Shown: positions 54,192 through 62,767 of the stretch, in pieces
Numbering within the stretch: the first letter of the stretch is position 1
How the letters are laid out: every line of letters begins with the position of its first letter
Origin: Granulicella sapmiensis
Lineage (GTDB): Bacteria > Acidobacteriota > Terriglobia > Terriglobales > Acidobacteriaceae
Reading direction: 5' to 3'
Length of the DNA: 64,000 nt
Assembly (NCBI GenBank): GCA_026225395.1
Contig: JAMFSR010000009.1
Span: 34,355 to 98,354, forward strand
Position numbers and translations under genes: made by a program
Notes under the pieces: model-generated
What the model saw: only the letters and a program-made list of their open reading frames with translations
The model's database searches: none
Told to the model about the DNA's origin: nothing

Positions 54192-54818
54192 CTACAACGC
54201 CCTGTAATACTCCCCACCCGCACACCCCAGACAAACCCTCACTCCATCCCGCTCCACGAACCGGTCAAAGTTCACGCCCTCACCGCACGATGCACAAACC
54301 ACCCGCTCGCCCTTGTACCCCGGAAACTCACTCGCCGGCAGCGGCACCCTCACCCACTGCATCGCAAACAGCTCGTCATCGGGCATCTCGCGATACGCCT
54401 TCATCTGCTGCGCATTCTTCTCAAGCTCCGGATACAGCTCCTTCGCCCTCCCCTTCGAGCTCTCCAGCGCAACCACTCTCAACCCTTTGTACTCATCGCC
54501 CTCAAGCTTCGCATAGAGATCCACAAACGTAGCCGCCATCTTGCCAAAGTCGCGAAGCTTCAGCGCACGTTTCCCCACGCGACACCCAGTCACCACGCCA
54601 ATCGCATCGGTAGCGCACCTGTCGATCTCCACAAACGTCACGAGCCTCTTCCGGTCGGGATTCAACGCGCCACTCTCAAGCACCCTCACCCGCGGATCGC
54701 CGACTCCCAGCTCACGCATCGCCAGCATCGCCATCCTCACGCCCAGCACCTGCCCCGCGCACAGATGCCCATGCGCCACCTCCGCCTCCTGCAACAACTC
54801 ATCCAGCCCCATGCCCAT
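54192..54818 (-). CDS. FmdE/FwdE-family protein with C-terminal zinc finger
   Basis: 208 residues. The N-terminus has the family's HGHLCAGQVLGVRM (H16, H18, C20) and later VEIDRCATDAIGVVTGCRVG, both hallmarks of the formylmethanofuran dehydrogenase subunit E domain. A Cys4 zinc finger closes the protein (CASCGEGV ... CLGCAGG). In archaea FwdE-type proteins accompany the molybdenum or tungsten enzyme of methanogenesis. Bacterial orphans of this family are usually found near molybdenum or C1 metabolism, or alone. No such gene is nearby here, so its role is open. Confidence 0.8.
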   Translation of the reverse strand: MGMGLDELLQEAEVAHGHLCAGQVLGVRMAMLAMRELGVGDPRVRVLESGALNPDRKRLVTFVEIDRCATDAIGVVTGCRVGKRALKLRDFGKMAATFVDLYAKLEGDEYKGLRVVALESSKGRAKELYPELEKNAQQMKAYREMPDDELFAMQWVRVPLPASEFPGYKGERVVCASCGEGVNFDRFVERDGVRVCLGCAGGEYYRAL

Positions 54819-54933
54819 AACCCAATGCTACGCGCCTTACTCCGCGAAACTTGCTTTTAAACTCCGCGCGCTCTGCGTCAAAGCCGTTGGTTTTGTCGTT
54901 GCTTTTCCGCACCCACCAGCATCCAATCGTCCT

Positions 54934-56631
54934 ATGCCCGATAGCGAATTCCCCGCAACCGAATGGTGGCAAACCGGCGTCATCTACCAGATCTACCCCC
55001 GCAGCTTTCAGGACACCAACGGCGACGGCATCGGTGACCTACCCGGCATCACCTCGCGCCTCGACTACCTCGTCTCCCTCGGCATCGACGCCATCTGGAT
55101 CAGCCCGTTCTACCCCTCGCCCATGGCTGACTTCGGCTACGACGTCTCCGACTACACCAACGTCGACCCCCTCTTCGGCACCCTCGCCGACTTCGATGCC
55201 CTCCTCGCCGCCGCCCACAACAGAGGCCTGCGCGTCATCCTCGACTTCGTTCCCAACCACACCTCCGACCAGCATCCGTGGTTCCTCCAATCGAAGTCCT
55301 CTCGCGACCAGCGCGCCAACCCCAAGCGCAACTGGTACCTCTGGCACGATGCCGCCCAGCCCGGCGACGACTGGCAGCCCGCTAAGAACCGGTATCCCAA
55401 CAACTGGATGTCGCAATTCGGAGGCCACGCATGGGAGTGGGACCAACCGACCGAGCAGTTCTATCTGCACTCCTTCCTCAAGGAACAACCCGACCTCAAC
55501 TGGCGCAATCCCCAGGTGCGCGCGGCAATCTACATGGCGATGCGCTTCTGGCTCGACCGCGGTGTTGACGGCTTCCGCATGGACGTCCTCTGGCTGCTCA
55601 TCAAGGACGAGTTCTTCCGCAACAACCCGCCCAATCCGCAAGACCTCGCCAGCACGCTGCCGGTCTTTACCGCCGACCAGCCCGAAACCCACAAGATCGT
55701 CGCCGAAATGCGCTCCGTCCTCGACAGCTACGGCGACCGCGTTCTCATCGGCGAAATCTACCTCCCACTACCCGAGCTAGTCCGCTATTATGGCCAGTCC
55801 GACGACTCCACCCCCAACCCCCAATCCCCAACCCCCAAAACCCCGCAGCTCCGCGGCGCCAACCTCCCGTTCAACTTCCACCTCATCCAATCGCAGTGGT
55901 ACGCAGAAGCCATCGCGCACATCATCCGAACCTACGAGTCGCTTCTCCCCGCCGGCGCCTGGCCCAACTACGTCCTCGGCAACCACGACCAGTCCCGCCT
56001 GGCCACGCGCATCGGTCCCCAGCAGGCTCGAGCCGCCGCCATGCTGCTTCTGACCCTCCGCGGCACACCCACGCTCTACTACGGCGACGAGCTGGGCATG
56101 CAGGACATTCCCATAGCTCCCGATCAGGTCCGTGACCCCGCCGAAAAGAACGAGCCCGGCAAGGGAAAAGGCCGCGACCCCGAACGCAGCCCCATGCTCT
56201 GGCTCGACACTCCCAACGCCGGCTTCACATCCGCGGAAGTCACACCATGGCTTCCCCTCCAGCACGACTGGCAAACCGAAAACGCGACCGCCCAATCCAC
56301 ACGCCCGCGCTCCATCCTCACGCTCTACCGCAAGCTTCTCCAGCTCCGCCGCCAGCACGACACACTCCACTCAGGCGGCATCGCCGACGTAGCCGCTGAA
56401 GGCAACATCCTCCGCTTCCGCCGCGTCGCCCTTCCCAACGGCCACAGCACAGACTTCCAACTCCTCTTCAACTTGGGAAACGACATCGCCACCACTCAAT
56501 GCGCCCCCGGCACCGTCGTCCTCACCACGATCCTCGATGGCGAAGGCTCCCACGTCGATGGCGCTATCACTATTGAAGCCGGAGAGGGTTTACTGATTGC
56601 CTTGGACAGCAATGAAGGCATTTTGGAATAA
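54934..56631 (+). CDS. GH13 alpha-glucosidase/oligo-1,6-glucosidase
   Basis: 565 residues without a signal peptide, so cytoplasmic. GH13 regions are all present: FVPNHTSD (region I), GFRMDVLW with nucleophile D217, GEIYL with acid/base E274, and GNHDQSR with D352. The N-terminal WWQTGVIYQIYPRSFQDTNG and GYDVSDYTNVDPLFGT are typical of oligo-1,6-glucosidase, trehalose synthase and sucrose hydrolase-like GH13 subfamilies. It should hydrolyse short alpha-glucosides taken up by the cell. A low-complexity NPQSPTPKTPQ insert at residues 295-305 is encoded by a C-rich tract. The frameshifted band-7 gene starts ten bases after its stop. Confidence 0.88.
   Translation: MPDSEFPATEWWQTGVIYQIYPRSFQDTNGDGIGDLPGITSRLDYLVSLGIDAIWISPFYPSPMADFGYDVSDYTNVDPLFGTLADFDALLAAAHNRGLRVILDFVPNHTSDQHPWFLQSKSSRDQRANPKRNWYLWHDAAQPGDDWQPAKNRYPNNWMSQFGGHAWEWDQPTEQFYLHSFLKEQPDLNWRNPQVRAAIYMAMRFWLDRGVDGFRMDVLWLLIKDEFFRNNPPNPQDLASTLPVFTADQPETHKIVAEMRSVLDSYGDRVLIGEIYLPLPELVRYYGQSDDSTPNPQSPTPKTPQLRGANLPFNFHLIQSQWYAEAIAHIIRTYESLLPAGAWPNYVLGNHDQSRLATRIGPQQARAAAMLLLTLRGTPTLYYGDELGMQDIPIAPDQVRDPAEKNEPGKGKGRDPERSPMLWLDTPNAGFTSAEVTPWLPLQHDWQTENATAQSTRPRSILTLYRKLLQLRRQHDTLHSGGIADVAAEGNILRFRRVALPNGHSTDFQLLFNLGNDIATTQCAPGTVVLTTILDGEGSHVDGAITIEAGEGLLIALDSNEGILE
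55810..55844 (-). repeat. C-rich tract inside the GH13 gene, G-quadruplex-prone on the minus strand
   Basis: The plus strand has five C-tracts of four or five bases separated by AA, AAT, AA and AAAA, so the minus strand carries five G-tracts with short loops. It encodes a low-complexity insert. The pattern resembles the C-rich tract upstream of rpsM at 62585-62609. Confidence 0.6.
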
Positions 56632-56640
56632 GCTGACACT

Positions 56641-57224
56641 ATGTCCGATCTCATCATTGGCATTCTTGTGGAGCTCAGCATCCTGAGCTTCGCTGTAGCA
56701 GTACTCTACCGCCTGATGGCGGAAAATTCCTCTTCCCCAAGCGGGAGTCGGTGCTGCCCTACCAAAGCGGTGTCATCGTAAGGGGAGATCAGGTCATCCG
56801 TGTTGTCCCGCCCGGTGCATGCTGGGTTCGCCCTAAGGAAAGGGTCGTACTCTGCGATATCCGTCCTCGGCCACTGGAAGTTTCTAACTTCGAAGTGTTC
56901 ACCAATGACGGCGCGGTCATTCGTCTCAATCTGAGCGCCGAATATAAAGTCTCGGATCCCGCTGTATTCATGGTTGCCAGCACCCATGCTGCCGAGGCTC
57001 TTGTGTCGCAAATGAGAAGAGCGATCGTTAGTTCTGCGAAAGCGATAGACAGTGCAATACTGATATCTGCGCCTGAGGTTATCGCGAATAAGATTGTCAG
57101 TTCCATGCTGGAACCAGCAACCAAGTTCGGTTTTAGCGTTTCCAGCGTCCAGGTTTGGGATGCTTATATCGCGCGCGCTGCACATGGAGAAACGGCAGAA
57201 CCGGTCGATCCACTGATTCATTAA
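56641..57224 (+). pseudogene. SPFH/band-7 membrane protein gene, frameshifted
   Basis: From ATG 56641 the frame gives an N-terminal membrane helix (MSDLIIGILVELSILSFAVA then VLYRLMAEN) and then stops soon after at 56779. Shifting by one base near 56725 restores FLFPKRESVLPYQSGVIVRG and a band-7 domain (PPGACWVRPKERVVLCDIRP, NLSAEYKVSDPAVFMVAS) to 57224. The join falls at GAAAATTCC; one extra T would read MAENFLFPKRESV without a break. The lesion is thus a single-base deletion in a short T-run or a sequencing error. Alternatively GTG 56751 (GGGAG just upstream) could express the band-7 part without its membrane anchor. Confidence 0.68.
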
Positions 57225-57239
57225 CGGAAAGAGCAGCGC

Positions 57240-57458
57240 CTACTTCCGGCTATAAAGCAAATCCTTAATCGCCGCCCGCCGCGCCGCATCCGCCTCGCGC
57301 TTGGAGGCCAACTCCTCAGCGCTCATCTTCTCGCCTTTGCCGCCGCCCTCGGCCTCCGGCATGCTGCACGTCGGACACCGGTTCGCAAACCCGGGCTTGT
57401 CCGGCTTCAGCTCGAACTCTTCTTCACACACCACGCAAACTTTGATTGGAAACGCCAT
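57240..57458 (-). CDS. Small zinc-ribbon protein
   Basis: 72 residues. CVVCEEEF and CPTC form a likely Cys4 zinc ribbon (about residues 8-32: KVCVVCEEEFELKPDKPG, ANRCPTCS), followed by a charged helical tail (SAEELASKREADAARRAAIK). GGAGGG before ATG 57458 supports the start. Such proteins are often small nucleic-acid-binding or assembly factors, but no function is known. It is convergent to the band-7 gene and divergent from GH28. Confidence 0.75.
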   Translation of the reverse strand: MAFPIKVCVVCEEEFELKPDKPGFANRCPTCSMPEAEGGGKGEKMSAEELASKREADAARRAAIKDLLYSRK

Positions 57459-57519
57459 TTGCCCTCCATCATACGACGAGAGTTCCCCATGAACCTGTCT
57501 GACTGGTACTATTCCTGCC

Positions 57520-59190
57520 ATGCAACGCCGCGACCTTATCAAACTCTCGCCCCTCGCCCTCGCCTCCACGATCGGTTATGTAGCTTCGGCCGAGCCGCAC
57601 TACCCCGGCACGCACATTCCCAAAGAGCCCTCCAAGCCCGGGACGTTCAACGTCCTCGCCTACGGCGCCACCGGCGACGGTAAGACCGTCGACACCCCCG
57701 CCATCAACAAGGCGATACAGGTCGTATACGACGCAGGCGGCGGCACGCTAGTCTTCCCGGCCGGCACCTACGTCTGCTTCAGCATTCACCTTCTCTCGAA
57801 CGTAGACATCTACCTCTCGCAGGGCTGCACCATCCTCGCCGCCGACTCACCGCTCCCGGGCCAAACCACCGGCTATAACGGTGGCACTTACGACGCGGCC
57901 GAGCCCAACGAACCTTGGATCCCCTACCAGGACTACGGCCACAACCACTGGCATAACTCGCTCTTCGTTGGCGAAAACATCAGCAACTTCTCCATCACCG
58001 GCCCCGGCCTCATTCACGGCAAAGGCCTCTCGCACGGCTCACGCGTTACCGAATCCCGCGGCGACTACAAAGCCTTCCAGGCCGAGCAACCGGGCGTTGG
58101 TAATAAAGCTATCGCCCTCAAGAACTGCCACAACGTCCTCCTCCGCGACTTCTCCATCCTCAAGGGCGGCCACTTCGCGCTCCTCGCCACCGGCGTCGAT
58201 AACCTCACACTCGACAACCTCCGCATCGACACCGACCGCGACGGCTTCGACATCGATTGCTGCCGCAACGTCCGCGTCTCCAACTGCACCGTCAACTCGC
58301 CCTGGGACGACGCCATCTGCCCCAAGAGCTCCTACGCTCTCGGCTACGCCCGCTCCACCGACAACGTCACCATCGCCAACTGCTTCGTCACCGGCACTTA
58401 CATCCTCGGCACTGTCATCGACGGCACCTGGAAGAAGTGGCCCGACGGCCCCCATGCCCGCAACGGCCGCATCAAGTGCGGCACCGAATCCAACGGCGGC
58501 TTCCGCAACATCACCATCACTAACTGCGTCATCGAAGGCTGCAAGGGTATCTCGCTCGAAACATCCGACGGCGCTCTGCTTGAAGACATCGCCATCTCCA
58601 ACATCACCATGCGCGATATCGTCGACGCTCCGCTCTTCCTCCGTCTCAACCGCCGCAACCGCAACCCCAAGGAGACGCTACGCCCCGGTACACTTCGCCG
58701 TGTCGTGATGTCCAACATCACCTCGCACGACTCCTACGCGTCAACAGCTTCCATCTTCTCCGGCATCCCCGACAACCTCATCGAAGACGTCAAGCTCTCC
58801 AACTGCTACTTCGGCCACAAAGGCCTGCCCACGGACGCGCTCACCGGCTGGGGCGACACCTCCAAGCCCATGCCCGACTGGAAGAACCTGCAGGTCCCTG
58901 AGATCGAAGACGCCTACCCCGAACTCCTCCGCTTCGGGCCCACCCCCTCGAACGGCTTCTTCATCCGCCACCTCAAGAACCTCGAGATGTCGCACGTTGA
59001 AGTAGCACCCAGCCACGCCGATCCCCGCCCAGCCTTCCATCTCGAAGACGTCCGCCGCGCCGACTTCTTCGCCATCACCGCGCCGCCTCAACCCAATTTT
59101 TCACTACACAACGTCACCGATCTCCGCATACTCTGGTCTCGCGCCGCAAAGGACACCACGCTTGCCAAGGCGGACAACGAAACCATCTAG
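57520..59190 (+). CDS. GH28 pectinase-like glycoside hydrolase with twin-arginine N-terminus
   Basis: 556 residues starting MQRRDLIKLSPLALASTIG, which has a twin-arginine-like motif and hydrophobic stretch, so Tat export is likely. The body is a right-handed beta-helix (NVLAYGATGDGKTVDTPAI, NVLLRDFSILKGGHFALLAT, NITITNCVIEGCKGISLETS). GH28 catalytic elements are D241/D244 in DRDGFDID, D263-D264 in PWDDAICPKS and GRIKCG at 316-321. It probably cleaves galacturonide or rhamnogalacturonide bonds outside the cell. The usual GHG histidine motif is not evident, which leaves substrate and activity uncertain. Confidence 0.85.
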   Translation: MQRRDLIKLSPLALASTIGYVASAEPHYPGTHIPKEPSKPGTFNVLAYGATGDGKTVDTPAINKAIQVVYDAGGGTLVFPAGTYVCFSIHLLSNVDIYLSQGCTILAADSPLPGQTTGYNGGTYDAAEPNEPWIPYQDYGHNHWHNSLFVGENISNFSITGPGLIHGKGLSHGSRVTESRGDYKAFQAEQPGVGNKAIALKNCHNVLLRDFSILKGGHFALLATGVDNLTLDNLRIDTDRDGFDIDCCRNVRVSNCTVNSPWDDAICPKSSYALGYARSTDNVTIANCFVTGTYILGTVIDGTWKKWPDGPHARNGRIKCGTESNGGFRNITITNCVIEGCKGISLETSDGALLEDIAISNITMRDIVDAPLFLRLNRRNRNPKETLRPGTLRRVVMSNITSHDSYASTASIFSGIPDNLIEDVKLSNCYFGHKGLPTDALTGWGDTSKPMPDWKNLQVPEIEDAYPELLRFGPTPSNGFFIRHLKNLEMSHVEVAPSHADPRPAFHLEDVRRADFFAITAPPQPNFSLHNVTDLRILWSRAAKDTTLAKADNETI

Positions 59191-59201
59191 CGAGAAGATC
59201 C

Positions 59202-59654
59202 ATGAACAAGATCACTCCCTTCCTCTGGTTCAACAACGAGGCCGAAGACGCTGCCAACTTTTACCTCTCCATTTTTCCTGACGGCAAGAAGCTAGACGAA
59301 CTGCGCGTCACAGAAGCCGGCCCGGGCCCCGCCGGCTCGTTGCTGACGATCACCATCGAGCTATTGGGACAGCCAATGGTTTTCATGAACAGTGGCCCAG
59401 GCCACCCACACACAGACGCCTTCTCTTTCTTTGTATGCTGCAAGACTCAGGAGGAGATCGACAACTATTGGGCGAAGCTCACCGAAGGCGGCACGGAAGT
59501 CCAATGCGGTTGGCTGAAGGACAAATTCGGCGTGTCCTGGCAAATTGCTCCGGAAAACATCATGGAGCATGTAAAACATCCGGACGGGATGCGCGCCATG
59601 ATGAAGATGGTGAAGTTCGATATCGCCACTCTCGAAGCCGCCGCCGAGTCGTAA
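59202..59654 (+). CDS. PhnB-like VOC-superfamily protein
   Basis: 150 residues beginning NKITPFLWFNNEAEDAANFY, with IFPDGKKLDELRVTEAGP, FSFFVCCKTQEEIDNYWAKL and DKFGVSWQIAPENIMEHVKH. These belong to the PhnB/YjdN-type glyoxalase-fold group often annotated as '3-demethylubiquinone-9 3-methyltransferase' by domain name only. The real function is usually unknown. It starts 11 bp after the GH28 stop, in the same direction, and may be cotranscribed. Confidence 0.82.
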   Translation: MNKITPFLWFNNEAEDAANFYLSIFPDGKKLDELRVTEAGPGPAGSLLTITIELLGQPMVFMNSGPGHPHTDAFSFFVCCKTQEEIDNYWAKLTEGGTEVQCGWLKDKFGVSWQIAPENIMEHVKHPDGMRAMMKMVKFDIATLEAAAES

Positions 59655-59740
59655 ATCGCACAGTCTCAGAACCTGGACGCTTCAGCCTGCATCTCATCTG
59701 GCACAAGGCAACCATCCCCAGCGCCAGGCAGAGTCAGCCC

Positions 59741-60397
59741 ATGACCTACCGCATCGCCCGCAACGGCCAGATCTTCGGCCCGTACTCCCTCATCGAAGTC
59801 CAGCGCTACCTCGCCTCCGGCCAGATCCTTCCCACCGATCTCGCCCAGAGCGACGCCATGCAGGAGTGGCTGCCCATCGAGCAGCTCTTCCCGACAGCAC
59901 CCACGCCTTCCATCGCACACCCCGGCGGTCTGCCCAAACTATTCCCCGATCCACCCGACCTTCCTTGGTGGGTCGCCCTTATCATCGGCATCTTCACGTT
60001 GGGCTTCTTCTTTCAAATCTGGGACATCGTTGAAGCCGCCTGGATGCGCCGCGTGGATCGCGCCAGCATCGCACTGTATCTCTTTCTGGCTGAAGGCGCC
60101 GTATACCTGCTCAAGCTTCCGCAAACGTTCCATACGATCGCCTACAACACGGGCTACGGGCCGCAGGTGGAACCCGGACATCCATTTCCACTTACCCTGC
60201 TCGGCTTCATCTTCCTGCTGGCTTCCCGCTTCGTCTTCCGCAACGAACTCCTACGCCACTTCAACGGGCCCGAACCCATCGGCTTGCGCCTCAACTGGTT
60301 CCTCACGCTCCTCTTCGGCGGCCTTTACTTTCAGTACCACTTCAACCGTATCAACGAGCTCAAACGCGCCCTGCGCATCAGCGTTCCGGATCTCTAG
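59741..60397 (+). CDS. GYF_2-domain membrane protein
   Basis: 218 residues. The N-terminal 50 residues are a GYF_2 domain (YRIARNGQIFGPYSLIEVQR, then WLPIEQLF), which binds proline-rich peptides or partner proteins. Four membrane segments follow (WWVALIIGIFTLGFFFQIWD, ALYLFLAEGAVYLLKL, FPLTLLGFIFLLASRFVF, LNWFLTLLFGGLYFQ). The region between resembles DUF4234-type membrane domains. Partner and role are unknown. A perfect bidirectional hairpin follows. Confidence 0.78.
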   Translation: MTYRIARNGQIFGPYSLIEVQRYLASGQILPTDLAQSDAMQEWLPIEQLFPTAPTPSIAHPGGLPKLFPDPPDLPWWVALIIGIFTLGFFFQIWDIVEAAWMRRVDRASIALYLFLAEGAVYLLKLPQTFHTIAYNTGYGPQVEPGHPFPLTLLGFIFLLASRFVFRNELLRHFNGPEPIGLRLNWFLTLLFGGLYFQYHFNRINELKRALRISVPDL

Positions 60398-60411
60398 CTG
60401 ACACGCACGAC

Positions 60412-60437
60412 AAAGCCCCGGACATGTCCGGGGCTTT
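60412..60437. terminator. Perfect palindromic bidirectional terminator
   Basis: AAAGCCCCGGACA and TGTCCGGGGCTTT form a 13-bp perfect palindrome between two convergent genes. Confidence 0.88.
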
Positions 60438-60460
60438 GCCTTACATCTACTTCGTTGAAC

Positions 60461-60961
60461 TTACGCTTCAGTGGTAGCAGGCGCTGTCTCGCCAGCCTTC
60501 GCTGGAGCGCCCGGCTTGGTAATGTCGATGCCGCCCTTGAAAAACGCGCCATCCTCAATCGAAATCCTCGCCGCCACCACATCGCCGGTCAACGAGCCTT
60601 CGCTGCGAATGTCCACGCGATCGGAAGCCTGGATGTTGCCGCGCACCTTGCCCAGCACAACCACTTCACGTGCCGAGATGTTCGCGGCCACCTGGCCATT
60701 GCGGCCGACGGTCACACGGTTGCCGGGCAGATTGATAGCGCCCTCCACTTTACCGTCGATATACAACGACTCCGAGCCCGACAACTCGCCCTTAACCACA
60801 AGGCTCTTGCCAATCGTCGCCTGGTCGCCGCTAGGCACCCCACTGGCGCCTGCGCTTGCAGGACGTGCTGCTTCGAAGGTCGATCCGCTGCTCACTGGCG
60901 ACGCTGGCCGAGCTGGCTCCGGGGTTGAAGGCGTGCTGCCAGGCTGATTCGGTTTCCACAT
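60461..60961 (-). CDS. Bactofilin
   Basis: 166 residues from ATG 60961. A disordered Pro/Ser/Ala N-terminus (PNQPGSTPSTPEPARPASPV) precedes a right-handed beta-helix core (GKSLVVKGELSGSESLYIDG, KVEGAINLPGNRVTVGRNGQ, NISAREVVVLGKVRGNIQAS) and a short Pro/Ala tail. This is the bactofilin (polymer-forming cytoskeletal) domain. Bactofilins assemble non-polar filaments on the inner membrane and shape the cell wall or anchor machinery. No M23 peptidase or other common partner is adjacent. Confidence 0.9.
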   Translation of the reverse strand: MWKPNQPGSTPSTPEPARPASPVSSGSTFEAARPASAGASGVPSGDQATIGKSLVVKGELSGSESLYIDGKVEGAINLPGNRVTVGRNGQVAANISAREVVVLGKVRGNIQASDRVDIRSEGSLTGDVVAARISIEDGAFFKGGIDITKPGAPAKAGETAPATTEA

Positions 60962-61188
60962 AGATTTTTGGTTTCCTTTCCTCGTTCCAGAGGGCAATGT
61001 CGCAGGTCGTGCGCGCTACGCCATCTGATGCAGAATTGCGTACCACAAAGCGCTTCCCGTGCTTCGTTCACGATACTACTTTGTCAACAGTGCGGCCATG
61101 TGGAGTTCTCCACCATTTTCTATACAGACGCCCCTTCTCAGTTACCCCCAGCGGCAAAAATTTCTGAATGTATTGTGCAATCTCTTGC

Positions 61189-61872
61189 TCACTCTTCGGT
61201 CGCTTCACCGTCTTCGACCAGCGAGCTCAATCCCACCACATCAAACGTCATCGCCTCACCACCAGTCGCTTGTATCGTTGCGCGCATCGGTGTTCGCTGC
61301 CACTTCGACATCGCACATACGGGATGTGCTGCATTCGCTTGCGGCCACGCCCCAAGCGCCTTCTGCACCACGGCCTTCCGCGCACCCAGCTCCGCAACCA
61401 CCGCAACCAGCCCACCGTTCCTCACCGTGGTCGCGATCCCGCAATAAGCTGCATAATCTCGAAACCAAACCACTTCAGAAACTTCCGGATCGAACGCCGG
61501 CAGATGCAGCGCCGCGATGTGCCCCGTTACACGATCGACCATCAGCCACGGCCCCGGCTGCCACGTCCACTTCGGTGCCTCCGCCGGCAGGGAATCGTCG
61601 ATCCGCAGCGCCCGCCGGACCACAAACGTCCGGTCCGTAACATCGTGAACGTCGCCCACCGTCCATTCCTTTTGCACGCCATCCACCGACAGCGCCCTCA
61701 CCCGCAAAGTCGACTCTTCTTCACTCTTATTGGCCGCACTCGCCTCCGGCGGCGTGTAAGGCACGTGTTTTGAAGGGCCCAGCGTCACCGAATGGACTTT
61801 GGGCAAAGCCCGCATCAGCGGACACAAAAACACCATCAGCAGGGGCACAAAAGCGGAACGAATGGGCTGCAT
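61189..61872 (-). CDS. Secreted or anchored protein of unknown function
   Basis: 227 residues with an N-terminal hydrophobic helix (SAFVPLLMVFLCPLMRAL) and a mature part with WTVGDVHDVTDRTFVVRRAL, WTWQPGPWLMVDRVTGHIAA and VVAELGARKAVVQKALGAWP. I recognise no domain. The gene is divergent from infA, and 316 bp of mixed sequence lie between it and the bactofilin stop region without another supported gene. Confidence 0.6.
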   Translation of the reverse strand: MQPIRSAFVPLLMVFLCPLMRALPKVHSVTLGPSKHVPYTPPEASAANKSEEESTLRVRALSVDGVQKEWTVGDVHDVTDRTFVVRRALRIDDSLPAEAPKWTWQPGPWLMVDRVTGHIAALHLPAFDPEVSEVVWFRDYAAYCGIATTVRNGGLVAVVAELGARKAVVQKALGAWPQANAAHPVCAMSKWQRTPMRATIQATGGEAMTFDVVGLSSLVEDGEATEE

Positions 61873-62109
61873 GGCCGCAATTTATCAGAAATACATACCA
61901 TTACGCTCATTTCCGGGTCCACTTTCCTTCCCAAATTGCCCGCTTTCCGATAAACTCGAACATGGTGCGTGTCCCTTCCGCCGTCTCCGTTTGGCCCTAC
62001 GGGCCGCCAGAGACTACCAGAAGCCCACGAAACAGCAAGCAGGGAAGCCACAGATTTCCAATCTGCGGTATGAGATCGGGCCGTAAAAAGCCCAATCGAA
62101 GGAGAGCGT

Positions 62110-62328
62110 TTGTCGAAGGAAGATGCAATTGAAGTAATGGCGGTGGTTGTTGAAACACTGCCCAATGCGCTGTTCAAGGTTGAACTGGAGAACAAGCATC
62201 AGGTTCTCGCCCATGTCTCGGGCCGCATGCGCAAGAACTTCATCCGCATCCTCCCCGGCGACCGTGTAGCCATCGAGCTCAGCCCCTACGACCTGAACCG
62301 CGGCCGCATCGTCTACCGCTACAAGTAG
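62110..62328 (+). CDS. infA: Translation initiation factor IF-1, TTG start
   Basis: 72 residues, the exact family length, with the OB-fold sequence [40 protein letters not shown] and [22 protein letters not shown]-1 binds the ribosomal A site during initiation. AAGGAGAG sits about five bases before TTG 62110, and no ATG fits. A TTG start may lower expression. It opens the infA-rpmJ-rpsM-rpsK-rpsD order found at the end of the S10/spc/alpha region in many bacteria. Confidence 0.95.
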   Translation: MSKEDAIEVMAVVVETLPNALFKVELENKHQVLAHVSGRMRKNFIRILPGDRVAIELSPYDLNRGRIVYRYK

Positions 62329-62353
62329 GCCATGTGTCGCAAGTCCGGATTAG

Positions 62354-62373
62354 GCGAAGGCTTCAGCCTTCGC
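62354..62373 (+). repeat. Perfect hairpin between infA and rpmJ
   Basis: GCGAAGGCT and AGCCTTCGC pair across TC. A second, weaker GC-rich palindrome (GGGCT and AGCCC near 62394-62404) follows. They lie between infA and rpmJ with no U-tract, so a processing hairpin or a copy of a palindromic repeat is more likely than a terminator. Confidence 0.6.
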
Positions 62374-62450
62374 ACTTAGGGCGATCTGAACAAGGGCTCA
62401 GCCCCGGCTTTCGGGCCACAACTGCAATACGCAACACAGAAGGGATTCAC

Positions 62451-62564
62451 ATGAAGGTCCGTGCTTCAGTAAAACCGATCTGCGACAAGTGCAAGGTCAT
62501 CCATCGCAAGGGTGTCGTCCGCGTCATCTGCGAAAACGCCAAGCACAAGCAGCGCCAGGGCTAA
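62451..62564 (+). CDS. rpmJ: 50S ribosomal protein L36
   Basis: 37 residues, the expected length. [20 protein letters not shown] and the rest contain the zinc ligands C11, C14, C27 and H32, so this is the zinc-binding form. It sits between infA and rpsM as in many genomes. Confidence 0.96.
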   Translation: MKVRASVKPICDKCKVIHRKGVVRVICENAKHKQRQG

Positions 62565-62584
62565 TGACGGACGGGTTTAGCTAA

Positions 62585-62609
62585 CCCCTAATCCCTCATC
62601 CCTAATCCC
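62585..62609 (-). promoter_or_regulatory. Potential G-quadruplex (minus strand) between rpmJ and rpsM
   Basis: The plus strand reads four C-tracts (CCCC, CCC, CCC, CCC) separated by TAAT, TCAT and TAAT. The minus strand therefore has four G-tracts with 4-base loops, a canonical quadruplex pattern, on the template strand of the ribosomal operon. It might affect transcription between rpmJ and rpsM, or just be a repeat. Confidence 0.5.
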
Positions 62610-62767
62610 TGCTTTCACGGCCCCACCGGGCTAGTTCGCCGAAGTCAAGGCGTGCGTTGAACCCGGAGGAGACAAGAGCCATCAGCAAGATTTGATAGCC
62701 CAGGTCAGCCGTATAACCATAACCCGCTTCCAGCCAGTCTGGTTCAGCCCAACCGAAAGGCACTCAA

